The translations under genes were made by a program, and so were the position numbers. The notes beneath the pieces are model-generated. The model was not told the DNA's origin. It saw only the letters and a list, made by a program, of their open reading frames with translations, and searched no databases. 64,000 bases of DNA from an uncultured Streptococcus sp. (lineage in GTDB: Bacteria > Bacillota > Bacilli > Lactobacillales > Streptococcaceae), in contig NZ_CAJPNR010000005.1 of the NCBI RefSeq assembly GCF_905372115.1, positions 14,648-78,647 on the forward strand, read 5' to 3'. Each line of letters opens with the position of its first letter. Position 1 is the first letter of the stretch. Below are positions 8,350 through 15,586 of this stretch, one piece after another.

Positions 8350-8481
8350 ATGAATGCAATTAAATGGCCTAAAAATGAGCCGGAGGAGTCTAGTGAATTG
8401 CCCTTCTTTATTTCACTGAAGAACTATATTTGGGGGAGAAAGAGCCGGTTTAGACGAATCAGATATTGCAGCAGTTTATGA
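8341..8481 (+). pseudogene. disrupted small ORF before the nitroreductase
   Basis: ATG at 8341 opens a 46-codon frame (MITMNAIKWPKNEPEESSEL onward) ending at 8481. After the G5 run at 8432-8436 a second frame looks more protein-like: GERAGLDESDIAAVYDYLER up to the nitroreductase start, and in frame with it. With one G fewer the two parts join as ...YIWGERAGLDE.... This suggests a small gene with a one-base insertion, or a sequence error. I recognise no family. Confidence 0.4.
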
Positions 8482-8509
8482 TTATCTAGAAAGAAGAGAG
8501 AAGATTAAT

Positions 8510-9163
8510 ATGGATAGAGAACAAGTTCTTTCCTTGCAACACCAGCGTTTTGCAACGAAGCAATATGACCCCAATCGACCTATTTCTGATGAGGATTGGG
8601 AAACTCTTGTTGAGGTCGGGAGGTTAGCTCCTTCCTCAATGGGATTTGAACCATGGAAAATGCTTTTATTGAAAAACGAAAGCATGAAAGAGGAGTTAAA
8701 ATCGATAGCTTGGGGAGCGGTTGCTAGTTTAGAAGCTGCGAGTCATTTTGTTATCTTTCTTGCACGAAAGGGTGTCACTTATGATAGCGATTATGTTAAG
8801 GAATTGATGAGAGAAGTTAAACGTAGAGATTATGACCCAAACTCGGACTTTGCTCAAAGAGTAAAGAGCTACCAAGAGCAGGATGCTCAATTGACGGATG
8901 AGCGTTCTTTGTTTGATTGGGCCAGTAAGCAGACCTATATTCAAATGGCAAATATGATGACAGCAGCGACTATGTTAGGGATTGATTCTTGTCCGATTGA
9001 AGGATTTGATCGAGCGAAGGTGGAGGCTTATCTAGAAGAGAAAGGTTATCTAGACACAGAAGAATTTGGTGTGTCTGTGATGGCTAGCTTTGGATACCGC
9101 AATCAAGAAATTACTCCTAAAACTCGTTGGCAGACGAATGAAATCTATGAAGTGATTGAATAA
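8510..9163 (+). CDS. nitroreductase family NAD(P)H-dependent oxidoreductase
   Basis: A 217-residue flavoprotein of the nitroreductase fold. The N terminus RFATKQYDPNRPISDEDWET and the FMN-contact segment GRLAPSSMGFEPWKMLLL are typical; the C-terminal part FGVSVMASFGYRNQ carries the usual glycine-rich FMN phosphate loop. Such enzymes use FMN and NAD(P)H to reduce nitro compounds or quinones; the native substrate is unknown. The ribosome site (GAGAAG) is modest. It follows a marR-type gene, a common pairing in which MarR senses the electrophile the reductase removes. Confidence 0.85.
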   Translation: MDREQVLSLQHQRFATKQYDPNRPISDEDWETLVEVGRLAPSSMGFEPWKMLLLKNESMKEELKSIAWGAVASLEAASHFVIFLARKGVTYDSDYVKELMREVKRRDYDPNSDFAQRVKSYQEQDAQLTDERSLFDWASKQTYIQMANMMTAATMLGIDSCPIEGFDRAKVEAYLEEKGYLDTEEFGVSVMASFGYRNQEITPKTRWQTNEIYEVIE

Positions 9164-9195
9164 TTAGTGAGGTTAGTTTTAGAGAAGAGATACAG

Positions 9196-9227
9196 AAAAA
9201 ACTTTGATCAAGTGTCAAGGTTTTTTT
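9196..9227 (+). terminator. terminator after nitroreductase gene
   Basis: AAAAAACTTTGA pairs imperfectly with TCAAGGTTTTTTT around a short loop, ending in T7, about 33 bases past the stop codon. Confidence 0.7.
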
Positions 9228-9239
9228 AAAATCTATTTT

Positions 9240-9440
9240 CTCAAGTAAAATGTTAAGGCCATGTGCAATGACCATGATTGGAAATGTTTATTCTTGTAAG
9301 CACGAAGAGCGCTGGTCATACTGTAGAGTTATTTATCATTATCTGAGACACTGTACTCTTCGGACAAAGCATTGATTGATTGATCCTTGCTGTTCTTGTT
9401 AGAGGATGTTGGTATAGTTTTTGGTTGGGCTTTTCTCTAA
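9240..9440 (-). pseudogene. decayed partial copy of the neighbouring esterase gene
   Basis: On the minus strand this stretch aligns with the N-terminal third of the esterase gene at 9576-10502: shared blocks include CCATGTGC, a near-copy of the TTACTCTTGTAG region, CTGTAGAGTT against CCGTAGAGTT, and CACTGTACTCTTCGGACA against CGCTGTACTCTTCAGACA, in the same order. It has small insertions and deletions and no open frame. The matching functional region is about 10,210-10,370. The rest to 9528 is AT-rich with no gene. It looks like a duplicate lost by decay. Confidence 0.6.
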
Positions 9441-9528
9441 AATACTTTGTTTGCTTGTTAGCCTATATCAATTGATTTGAATATCAGTATTTTTTCTATC
9501 TTCAGACAATATTTCTAATTTTTCCAAA

Positions 9529-9564
9529 TAAAAAGTCCTTCTATTTCTTTAGAAGAACTTTTTC
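9529..9564 (-). terminator. terminator of the esterase gene
   Basis: A stem of AAAAAGT-CCTTCTA with TTAGAAG-AACTTTTT around a small loop, 12 bases after the minus-strand stop codon at 9576. It reads into a U tract on the minus strand. Confidence 0.75.
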
Positions 9565-9575
9565 GATTAGCAGCT

Positions 9576-10502
9576 TTACTCTTTCAAGAATTTTTGGATC
9601 GCAGGAGCGGCAGTGATAGCAAATCTTTCGTCAATGCGATGTTCCCCACCTTCTACAGTGACCAGCTTTGCATTTGGAATGGTCTGGCTCGCTTCGACCG
9701 CATACTGGTAGGGCACGACTGCATCATCAGTGCCGTGGATAATGAGGGTCGGAGCCGTGATTTTGGCCTGCTCTGCTTGGATGTCAATGTTTAAGGCATC
9801 GATTAGATAAATCTTGCCCAGAGTAGTATTGTGGTGTGTCAGGCTGTCTGGAAGTTGATCGAAGTCAGGGCTCCCTAGCTCATGATAAGTCGCTTTGGCA
9901 TCGTCGAAAAGAACGAAAGCTGGAAAGATAAGCATGAGTTTGTGCACGCGGTTCGGATAAGCAGCAGCATAGAGACTGGCAACGACACCACCTTGGCTAG
10001 CACCGAATAAATTCATTTTGTTCTTATCTACAAAGGCCTCAGAACGAAGCTTTTCCATGACTCGAGTCAAGTCTGTGAGTTCGGTCTTGACCGACATATT
10101 CAGCATATCTTGTCCACCGCTTTTCGATTGGCGACTGCCACCGTAGAAATCAAAGCTGTAAACCAGATAACCTTGCTTTGCCAACAGCTGGCTGTACATT
10201 TCATATTGCTCAAGGGTGTTGTTCAATCCATGTGCGATAACAATAGTCGGCAATTTTTTACTCTTGTAGTCAGAAGGAGCAGTAATCTTTCCGTAGAGTT
10301 GCTTGTCATCGTGTGAAACGCTGTACTCTTCAGACACAATGTCATCAGTAGGAGTCGGTTGATTGTCGCTCTTCTCGCTAGAAGCTGTCTGCGTGATTTC
10401 TGGCTTAGGAGTGGTAGGATTCGATTTAGTCTGGGAGTGCCAGAAGAAAAGACCTAATCCAGCCAAGCACAAGGCTGCTAAAAAAGCCCAAATATACTTC
10501 AT
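9576..10502 (-). CDS. membrane-anchored alpha/beta hydrolase (esterase)
   Basis: A 308-residue secreted esterase. Residues 5-22 (WAFLAALCLAGLGLFFW) are a signal anchor, then a Ser/Thr/Pro-rich linker to about residue 55. The hydrolase domain has an oxyanion HGLNNT motif, the nucleophile elbow GASQGG, the acid Asp in HGTDDAVV and the catalytic His in EGGEHRI. The order matches feruloyl/cinnamoyl-type esterases of Gram-positive bacteria, so it may cleave dietary or host esters at the cell surface; the substrate is inference. A decayed partial copy lies just downstream. Confidence 0.85.
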   Translation of the reverse strand: MKYIWAFLAALCLAGLGLFFWHSQTKSNPTTPKPEITQTASSEKSDNQPTPTDDIVSEEYSVSHDDKQLYGKITAPSDYKSKKLPTIVIAHGLNNTLEQYEMYSQLLAKQGYLVYSFDFYGGSRQSKSGGQDMLNMSVKTELTDLTRVMEKLRSEAFVDKNKMNLFGASQGGVVASLYAAAYPNRVHKLMLIFPAFVLFDDAKATYHELGSPDFDQLPDSLTHHNTTLGKIYLIDALNIDIQAEQAKITAPTLIIHGTDDAVVPYQYAVEASQTIPNAKLVTVEGGEHRIDERFAITAAPAIQKFLKE

Positions 10503-10659
10503 AGTTCTCTCCTTTCAGTATTTGTAGTATTATAGCGGAAATGAGTGTATTTTACAAGGAGAGAGATATCTTGTTTTTGATTTTTCTGGATTTCATACAA
10601 GAAAATCCAATTCAGTCATCTAAGCGAGATGCCGATAACCTTGAGTTTTTTAGAAAATC

Positions 10660-10784
10660 TTGCTAGACTGTAGCTACTAAGATAAAAACACAGCTCTGGT
10701 TGGTAGTCCAGACGCAAAAAATCCATTTTTTGTCAGTAACCTTCCTCCTTGGTTGTCCATTCTTAGGAATTTTTAAAGGAGGGG
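10660..10784 (+). promoter_or_regulatory. yjdF leader, candidate riboswitch with anti-SD stem
   Basis: The yjdF leader carries CCTCCTT at 10744-10750, the exact complement of AAGGAGG at 10776-10782, the ribosome site of yjdF, so a stem can hide the site. Upstream is a C/G-rich segment (CTCTGGTTGGTAGTCCAGA) that can form its own hairpin. yjdF genes in Firmicutes are often controlled by the yjdF riboswitch, which senses azaaromatic compounds. The pairing is seen; membership in that RNA family is inference. Confidence 0.45.
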
Positions 10785-10789
10785 CTGTC

Positions 10790-11203
10790 ATGGATAAGAT
10801 TTCAATGACGCTGACAGTTTATTTTGAAGAGGGATTTTGGCACGGTCTTTTCGAGCAGGAATATGCTCAATCTTATAGAGTTTGCCGAGTCACCTTTGGT
10901 GCAGAGCCTAGCACGCAGGAATTGTTGGATTTTTTAAACCGTTATTATCATCGGTTGCAGTTTAGTCCTAGCATCAGGGTGAAGGAGAAGACTAAGTCGG
11001 TCAGTCCTAAACGCCTGCAGAGACAGGCTAAAAAAGAGCAGCTTGCTTCACGATCTTCAAAGTCTCAGGAAGCGCTGAGTCTGCAATTAGAAGAGCAAAA
11101 GATAATTGCTCGAGTCAAGCGCAAGCAGCAGAAAGAACTGGCTAAGCAAAGGAAATTCGAACTCAAACAGCAAAAACGATTGGAAAAGCACAAGGGGCAT
11201 TGA
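10790..11203 (+). CDS. yjdF: YjdF family protein
   Basis: A 137-residue protein matching YjdF: an N-terminal beta domain (MTLTVYFEEGFWHGLFEQEY, then RVTFGAEPSTQELLDFLNRYY) and a strongly basic, Gln/Lys-rich helical tail (about residues 60-137, ending KQQKRLEKHKGH) that may bind nucleic acid. The frame is open upstream to 10700, but AAAGGAGGGG at about 10775-10784 fixes the start at 10790. The function is unknown; in other Firmicutes yjdF is induced by nitrogen-heterocyclic compounds through its riboswitch. Confidence 0.8.
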   Translation: MDKISMTLTVYFEEGFWHGLFEQEYAQSYRVCRVTFGAEPSTQELLDFLNRYYHRLQFSPSIRVKEKTKSVSPKRLQRQAKKEQLASRSSKSQEALSLQLEEQKIIARVKRKQQKELAKQRKFELKQQKRLEKHKGH

Positions 11204-11227
11204 GCCTGCTTTTTCTTATTTCTATGG

Positions 11228-11253
11228 AAAGGTCTTCCGATGGGAGGCTTTTC
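11228..11253 (+). terminator. possible terminator after yjdF
   Basis: AAAGGTCTTCC pairs imperfectly with GGGAGGCTTTT; the T tract is short. Confidence 0.4.
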
Positions 11254-11313
11254 GTTTGTTAGGAAATCGGTGAGTGGCTTGAAAAGCGAAGTGATTTCTC
11301 CAAGTCGTTTTAT

Positions 11314-11342
11314 TTGACAGATGTAACCAAACCAATTACAAT
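11314..11342 (+). promoter_or_regulatory. promoter of the DUF4649-trxA operon
   Basis: TTGACA at 11314-11319, a 17-base spacer and TACAAT at 11337-11342. A TATAAT overlaps at 11342-11347 but lies 22 bases from the -35. Confidence 0.75.
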
Positions 11343-11390
11343 ATAATCATAAAATAAAAATTACAAGCGTAGTTTTGAAAAGGAGAAGTT

Positions 11391-11612
11391 ATGATTGAAA
11401 TCACATATTTGGATGCTGTCAAGCAGGAGCGGAAGATGACCTTTGAGTCTTATCAGGAGTTTGAGCAGTCCCAGCAAGCCTGCTTGATTGGAGTGGCAGA
11501 TTATTACCCAGTTAAAAAGTTGACCTATAAAGGCCATGATTTGAACTACCAGGGTACTTACGGCGATGTCTTCTTTTTCCTGATGAAGCAGGATTTGACA
11601 AAGTTTGACTAA
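11391..11612 (+). CDS. DUF4649 family protein
   Basis: A 73-residue small acidic/aromatic protein (MIEITYLDAVKQERKMTFES...LTYKGHDLNYQGTYGDVFFF) of a type confined largely to streptococci and close relatives and known as DUF4649. The function is unknown. It has an AAGGAG site nine bases upstream, its own promoter, and is followed after 18 bases by trxA, with which it is probably cotranscribed. The pairing may point to a redox-linked role, but this is inference. Confidence 0.75.
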   Translation: MIEITYLDAVKQERKMTFESYQEFEQSQQACLIGVADYYPVKKLTYKGHDLNYQGTYGDVFFFLMKQDLTKFD

Positions 11613-11630
11613 GAATAAAGGAGAAAAATA

Positions 11631-11945
11631 ATGGTAAAAGCAATCACAGATGCAACATTTGAGCAAGAAACAAAAGATGGTTTAGTGCTCATTGACTTTT
11701 GGGCCACTTGGTGCGGACCTTGTCGGATGCAGGGACCAATCCTTGACAAGCTCTCAGAGGAACTTTCCGAAGACGAGCTCAAGATTTTTAAGATGGATGT
11801 GGACGAAAATCCAGCTACAGCACGCGCTTTTGGCATCATGTCTATCCCGACCTTGCTTTTTAAAAAAGACGGTCAGGTCGTCAAGCAGCTAGCGGGTGTT
11901 CATACAGCCCAGCAGATTAAAGCTATTGTGGCGGAGTTGGGATAA
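11631..11945 (+). CDS. trxA: thioredoxin
   Basis: A 104-residue cytoplasmic thioredoxin, which reduces protein disulfides with electrons from thioredoxin reductase. The active site WCGPC is at about residues 27-31 in the context DFWATWCGPCRMQGP, and the cis-proline loop MSIPTLLFKKDG is conserved. The Met-Gln after the active site (usually Lys-Met/Ala-Pro) is a small deviation shared by some streptococcal thioredoxins. It ends before a clear terminator. Confidence 0.95.
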   Translation: MVKAITDATFEQETKDGLVLIDFWATWCGPCRMQGPILDKLSEELSEDELKIFKMDVDENPATARAFGIMSIPTLLFKKDGQVVKQLAGVHTAQQIKAIVAELG

Positions 11946-11982
11946 AGTAAAATTACGGTTATATAGACCTGTTTTAAAATGA

Positions 11983-12012
11983 GACTGCTCTTGTTATAGA
12001 GCGGTCTTTTTT
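11983..12012 (+). terminator. trxA terminator
   Basis: GACTGCTC pairs with GAGCGGTC (one G-T pair) around an 8-base loop, followed by T6. Confidence 0.85.
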
Positions 12013-12074
12013 ATTGCGATTATAACAATAATGAGTCAATTTAAAAATTTTGTTCGAAAATTCACTTTTTAAGG

Positions 12075-12080
12075 TATAAT
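12075..12080 (+). promoter_or_regulatory. -10 promoter element
   Basis: TATAAT with transcription expected near 12087. The upstream TTGTTC at 12050-12055 is 19 bases away, so the -35 is weak. Confidence 0.5.
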
Positions 12081-12151
12081 AAGTAGAGGTAAATTTTCCA
12101 ATGGATCGCGCTAGAGATCTGGGTTATTTAAAACATGATGGGAATGAGGTA

Positions 12152-12511
12152 ATGATTATTATTGAGTTGCTAAAACATCTTTTATTTATCTTTATGATTT
12201 TTACACCATTCATCGCTCCAGCGGCTTTGTGTTTCTTTGTGGGGTGGATGATTCCTAGAGAGCAGATCACGCAAAAAAGAATCATACTAGTATTAGCCTT
12301 GTTGATTCCTGTTTTGCTTTTAATTTCGTATTTTGCCCCTCAGATATTAGGCCTCGTGTTTTGGAGTTTGATCTGGTTTTTCATCGGGTTGCTGCGAATG
12401 AAGAATTATACTAAGTCACAGTACTGGATAAGATGGCTTATATTTATCGCTTGTTTTAGTGCCTATATTTTACTTTATCTCCGCTTTTTTGGATCGCTTT
12501 ATTTTTATTGA
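12152..12511 (+). CDS. hypothetical four-helix membrane protein
   Basis: A 119-residue hydrophobic protein with about four membrane helices (HLLFIFMIFTPFIAPAALCF; ILVLALLIPVLLLISYF; ILGLVFWSLIWFFIGLL; WLIFIACFSAYILLYL). The frame is open from an ATG at 12101, but that codon lies only about 14 bases from the expected transcript start and lacks a spaced ribosome site, so 12152 is preferred. If 12101 is used, 17 residues (MDRARDLGYLKHDGNEV) are added. The function is unknown and no family is recognised. Confidence 0.6.
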   Translation: MIIIELLKHLLFIFMIFTPFIAPAALCFFVGWMIPREQITQKRIILVLALLIPVLLLISYFAPQILGLVFWSLIWFFIGLLRMKNYTKSQYWIRWLIFIACFSAYILLYLRFFGSLYFY

Positions 12512-12520
12512 ACTATTTAA

Positions 12521-12554
12521 AAATCAGCTTGAAGATTTGCTTCAAGCTGATTTT
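12521..12554. terminator. terminator next to duplicated pepF tail
   Basis: A perfect 14-bp stem (12521-12534 with 12540-12553) with loop ATTTG. It lies 10 bases from the stop of the pepF-tail copy on the minus strand, matching the spacing of the real pepF terminator. Confidence 0.85.
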
Positions 12555-12563
12555 GTTTATTCT

Positions 12564-12652
12564 TTATTTCCCTAAATCCTCGCTATAAACAATAATCTGA
12601 TCGACTGTGTAAGACAAGAATTGGATGGTGTAGCGGAGTGGTTTGTCTGTCT
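12564..12652 (-). pseudogene. duplicated 3' tail of pepF
   Basis: This stretch is a diverged copy of the last 90 or so bases of pepF (13675-13765). Shared blocks include CAATAATCTGATC, ACTGTGT, GACAAGAA and CGGAGTGGTTTGTC in the same order, and the stop codon is kept. Read on the minus strand it ends IVYSEDLGK, against IIAYSEELGE in PepF. The match ends sharply near 12652. A terminator follows at the same distance as in pepF, so tail and terminator were duplicated together. Confidence 0.8.
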
Positions 12653-12701
12653 TGTGCATATTTATTGATGGGAACTGAACAAATTTAGAAAAGAATAGAT
12701 G

Positions 12702-13509
12702 TTACCATTCTAATCCTGCATTTGCTATTTCTTTTTTTGAAGCGAACTGGCCGTTAGGACGATGCCACCTGCCATTAGAATCTTTAAAATATCCACTGGC
12801 AGTTACTGTTTCTTGTTGTTCTGCCGCTTGTCTTTCCGCTGCCTGTCTCTCCGCTTCTTGGCGTGCTTCCTCTGCAAGGCGTGCTTCTTCAGCCCGTTGG
12901 TTAATTGCATTTTGAACTCGTCCGATGCGATCCGTCAAGTTAGATTTTGTAGTTGGATCTGAAACGCGTTCGACTGCTGCCTGTGCCGGAGAAATATTTT
13001 CTGCGACCTGATTATTTTCAAGCTGTTGGACAGCCTGATTGGCTTCTTCAACAATTTTCTTAGTCTCTGCTTCTTTACGTGCTTGTTCCTCGCGAGCTTT
13101 TTTCTCCTCTTCCTGCTTTTGTTTCTGAGCTTCCTTTAGCTCTTTTTCTTTACGTTCTTTCTCTTTTTTTACTGCTAGATGCTGTAGAGCTACTAGTTTG
13201 TGATGACGATGAGCTAGTTGAGGAACTATTAGATGTAAATTTTGTTACCTGGCTTTGTTTTGTCTGCTCTTTAATAACATCAGGAGTTAACTTCCCTACT
13301 GCATAGATTCCTAGTATCCCGACAATAGTGACGGCAATGGCAATATTGCGCTTTTGAATATTCGGTTTTCGTTTAGTGAAGCGCCAAATACCAAAGCATC
13401 CTCCTATGAACATCAATGGCATGGTGATTGGTGCAAGAATGATGATGAAGAGAACTGCCAGAACAAGCAGTATTTTCTTCAAGGTTGGCTTTTCAAAAAA
13501 AATTTTCAT
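12702..13509 (-). pseudogene. membrane-anchored coiled-coil protein, frameshifted
   Basis: A minus-strand gene split by a one-base slip in a T7 run at 13164-13170 (A7 on the coding strand). The first part (119 residues) has two N-terminal hydrophobic segments (ILLVLAVLFIIILAPITMPL; IAIAVTIVGILGIYAVG) and a Ser-rich linker, then stops at 13150. With six A's the frame continues as a long Glu/Lys/Ala coiled coil (KEKERKEKELKEAQKQKQEE onward) and ends in the domain SGYFKDSNGRWHRPNGQFAS. The repaired protein would have about 268 residues. The RPNGQFASK ending resembles tails in phage- or toxin-linked proteins. It lies between the two pepF tails. Confidence 0.65.
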
Positions 13510-13625
13510 ATTAAAACTCCCTTCGGATATTTATCCAAGGACATCATATCACAAAACGGAAGCGTTTTCAACAAATATTTTGTAGTAATTGAAAATACAG
13601 ATTTAATTTTGTTTTTTAAAAGAAA

Positions 13626-13662
13626 AAAATCAGACTCAGATGCATAATCTGAGTCTGATTTT
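13626..13662 (-). terminator. pepF terminator
   Basis: A perfect 15-bp stem (13626-13640 with 13648-13662) with loop TGCATAA, 12 bases beyond the minus-strand stop of pepF. A-rich flanks give a U tract on the minus strand. Confidence 0.9.
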
Positions 13663-13674
13663 AAAGATATAGGC

Positions 13675-15471
13675 TTATTCCCCTAACTCCTCGCTGTAAG
13701 CAATAATCTGATCAACTGTGTCTGACAAGAACTGGATAGTATCACGGAGTGGTTTGTCAGTTGAGATATCTGCTCCGATAATCATGGCTGACTCAAGCGG
13801 AGTCTTGCTGCCGCCAGATTTGAGCAGTTCAAGCCAGTCACGGGCACCATTTTCGTTATTTTTCAGGTGTAGATAACCGGCGGTAGAGATGACTAAGCCT
13901 GCTGAGTAAGTATAGCTGTAAAGCCCCATGTAGTAGTGGGCTTGGCGCATCCAGGTCAGGGCAGCATCGTCGTCAATCTCAACGGCATCGCCCCAGAATT
14001 CTATCAAAACTTCTTTCATGATAGCGTTGAGTTTGCTTGCACCGAAGGTTCCGCCTTCTTCAATCAAAGTATAGACCTTGCGTTGGAAGGCAGCTTCCAG
14101 CAAGTGAGTAATGAAGTTGTGGAAGTAGGTATCCGTCAGACGGTGAGCCAGGGCAAAGCGTTTCTGGCGTGGGTTATCAAACTGGCGTTCCAGATAATCA
14201 CTGAGCAGGAGCTCATTAAAGGTAGACGGTGCTTCCACATAGTAGGTGGACATGTGGGCGTTGAAATAGCTTTGGTGATTGTCAGAGAAGATAAACTGAC
14301 CGGAGTGGCCAATCTCGTGAATCAGAGTATAGACATCACTCATACGTCCAGTCCAGCTCATGAGGACATAAGGGTGAACCCGATAAGGATCAGCAGCATA
14401 GCCTCCAGAATCCTTTCCAGCATTGGCCGCAAAGTCGACCCAGCGTTCTTCCTTATAGCGGGCAACTTCTTGGCAATACTCTTGTCCGAGTGGCTCGACT
14501 GACTTCATGACGAGGTCATAGGCATCATCAATGCTGACTTCGGGATTGAGCTCGCTGTCCAAGTCCAGCTTCCAGTCGGCAAAAGTCATTTTTTCAAGTC
14601 CGTTTACCTTAGCGACATGCTTGAGGTATTTCTGAGCTACTGGGGCAAATTCACTCATAATCAAGTCAATCTGCCGGTCAAACATAGAGCGATCAACTTC
14701 TTGCTCTGCCAGCAAGTAGTCAAAGACAGACTCATAGCCCTTCATGTCAGCCAGTAATTTTTCAGACTTGACCTGAGCTAGATAAGCAGCTGAGGCAGTG
14801 TTTTGATGCTGACGAAGCCCTTCTGAGAAAGAGCGGAAAGATTTTTCGCGGATTTCTGCATTTTCATGGTTTTGGTAGAAATTCTCATAGGTGACAAAGC
14901 TGTTTTTGAAAACTTTGCCGTCTACTTCAAAGTCAGCCATGGCAAAGTCGCCGGCCCGCATCTTGGTGTAAATATCCTGTGGACTGTAAAAGACTTCACC
15001 TAGATTGGTCAAGGCTTTTTCGACATCTGCTCCCAGATAGTGGGCTTTTTTGATTTTAGCCTGGCGAATGGCTGAGGTCAAATGGGGCTCTTGGCCTAGT
15101 CTCTCTAAGACAGACTCATCTGCACTGACCAGAGCGTCGTCAAAGAAGCTGAGTGCGACATTGGCCTCGGTCTCAAACTCCATGGCTGCTTGGGCAATCT
15201 GCGCAAAGCTCTCGTCGCCAAAGTCAGTGGTCTGTGGCATAAAGCCGTAGTTACCAATGTGGCTGATTTGGATATAAATCTGCTCTAACTCAGCAAATGC
15301 CCGCTCAAAATCTTCGAAAGTGCTAAGCTTGCCTTGATAATCACGGACGAATTTCTGGATGTCCTCTCTGGCCTTTTCGATGGCCCGCAGGAAGTCCTCC
15401 TGGTCTTGGTAAAGGGCTGTTAGGTCCCAGAGTTCATTTTCTGGAAATTCAGAACGATGTTTTTGTTCCAT
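13675..15471 (-). CDS. pepF: oligoendopeptidase F (M3B)
   Basis: A 598-residue cytoplasmic zinc oligopeptidase of family M3B, which cuts peptides of about 7-17 residues taken up by oligopeptide permeases. The zinc motif HEIGHSGQF is near residue 378, with the downstream Glu ligand in the segment YVEAPSTFNELLLSDYL; length matches the family. The start is supported by an AAAGGAG site. It is single-gene with its own terminator. A diverged copy of its 3' end lies at 12564-12652, with an accessory gene in between. Confidence 0.96.
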   Translation of the reverse strand: MEQKHRSEFPENELWDLTALYQDQEDFLRAIEKAREDIQKFVRDYQGKLSTFEDFERAFAELEQIYIQISHIGNYGFMPQTTDFGDESFAQIAQAAMEFETEANVALSFFDDALVSADESVLERLGQEPHLTSAIRQAKIKKAHYLGADVEKALTNLGEVFYSPQDIYTKMRAGDFAMADFEVDGKVFKNSFVTYENFYQNHENAEIREKSFRSFSEGLRQHQNTASAAYLAQVKSEKLLADMKGYESVFDYLLAEQEVDRSMFDRQIDLIMSEFAPVAQKYLKHVAKVNGLEKMTFADWKLDLDSELNPEVSIDDAYDLVMKSVEPLGQEYCQEVARYKEERWVDFAANAGKDSGGYAADPYRVHPYVLMSWTGRMSDVYTLIHEIGHSGQFIFSDNHQSYFNAHMSTYYVEAPSTFNELLLSDYLERQFDNPRQKRFALAHRLTDTYFHNFITHLLEAAFQRKVYTLIEEGGTFGASKLNAIMKEVLIEFWGDAVEIDDDAALTWMRQAHYYMGLYSYTYSAGLVISTAGYLHLKNNENGARDWLELLKSGGSKTPLESAMIIGADISTDKPLRDTIQFLSDTVDQIIAYSEELGE

Positions 15472-15508
15472 AGTCTACTCCTTTTGTCGTATATAGAAAT
15501 AGTATAGC

Positions 15509-15537
15509 AAAAAATCCCCCAAAATGTCTTTGGGGGA
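15509..15537 (-). terminator. terminator of the drug exporter gene
   Basis: TCCCCCAAA (15515-15523) pairs with TTTGGGGGA (15529-15537); A6 on the plus strand at 15509-15514 gives the U tract on the minus strand. Confidence 0.85.
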
Positions 15538-15586
15538 GAAGGATAAGTCAGTAATTTTTAGCTGTTTATCAGATCGAGGATAAAAG

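Noticed and set aside
13936..14502. A 188-codon open frame on the plus strand opposite pepF
   Set aside because: It covers the conserved HEIGH region of pepF in antisense and lacks a ribosome site.
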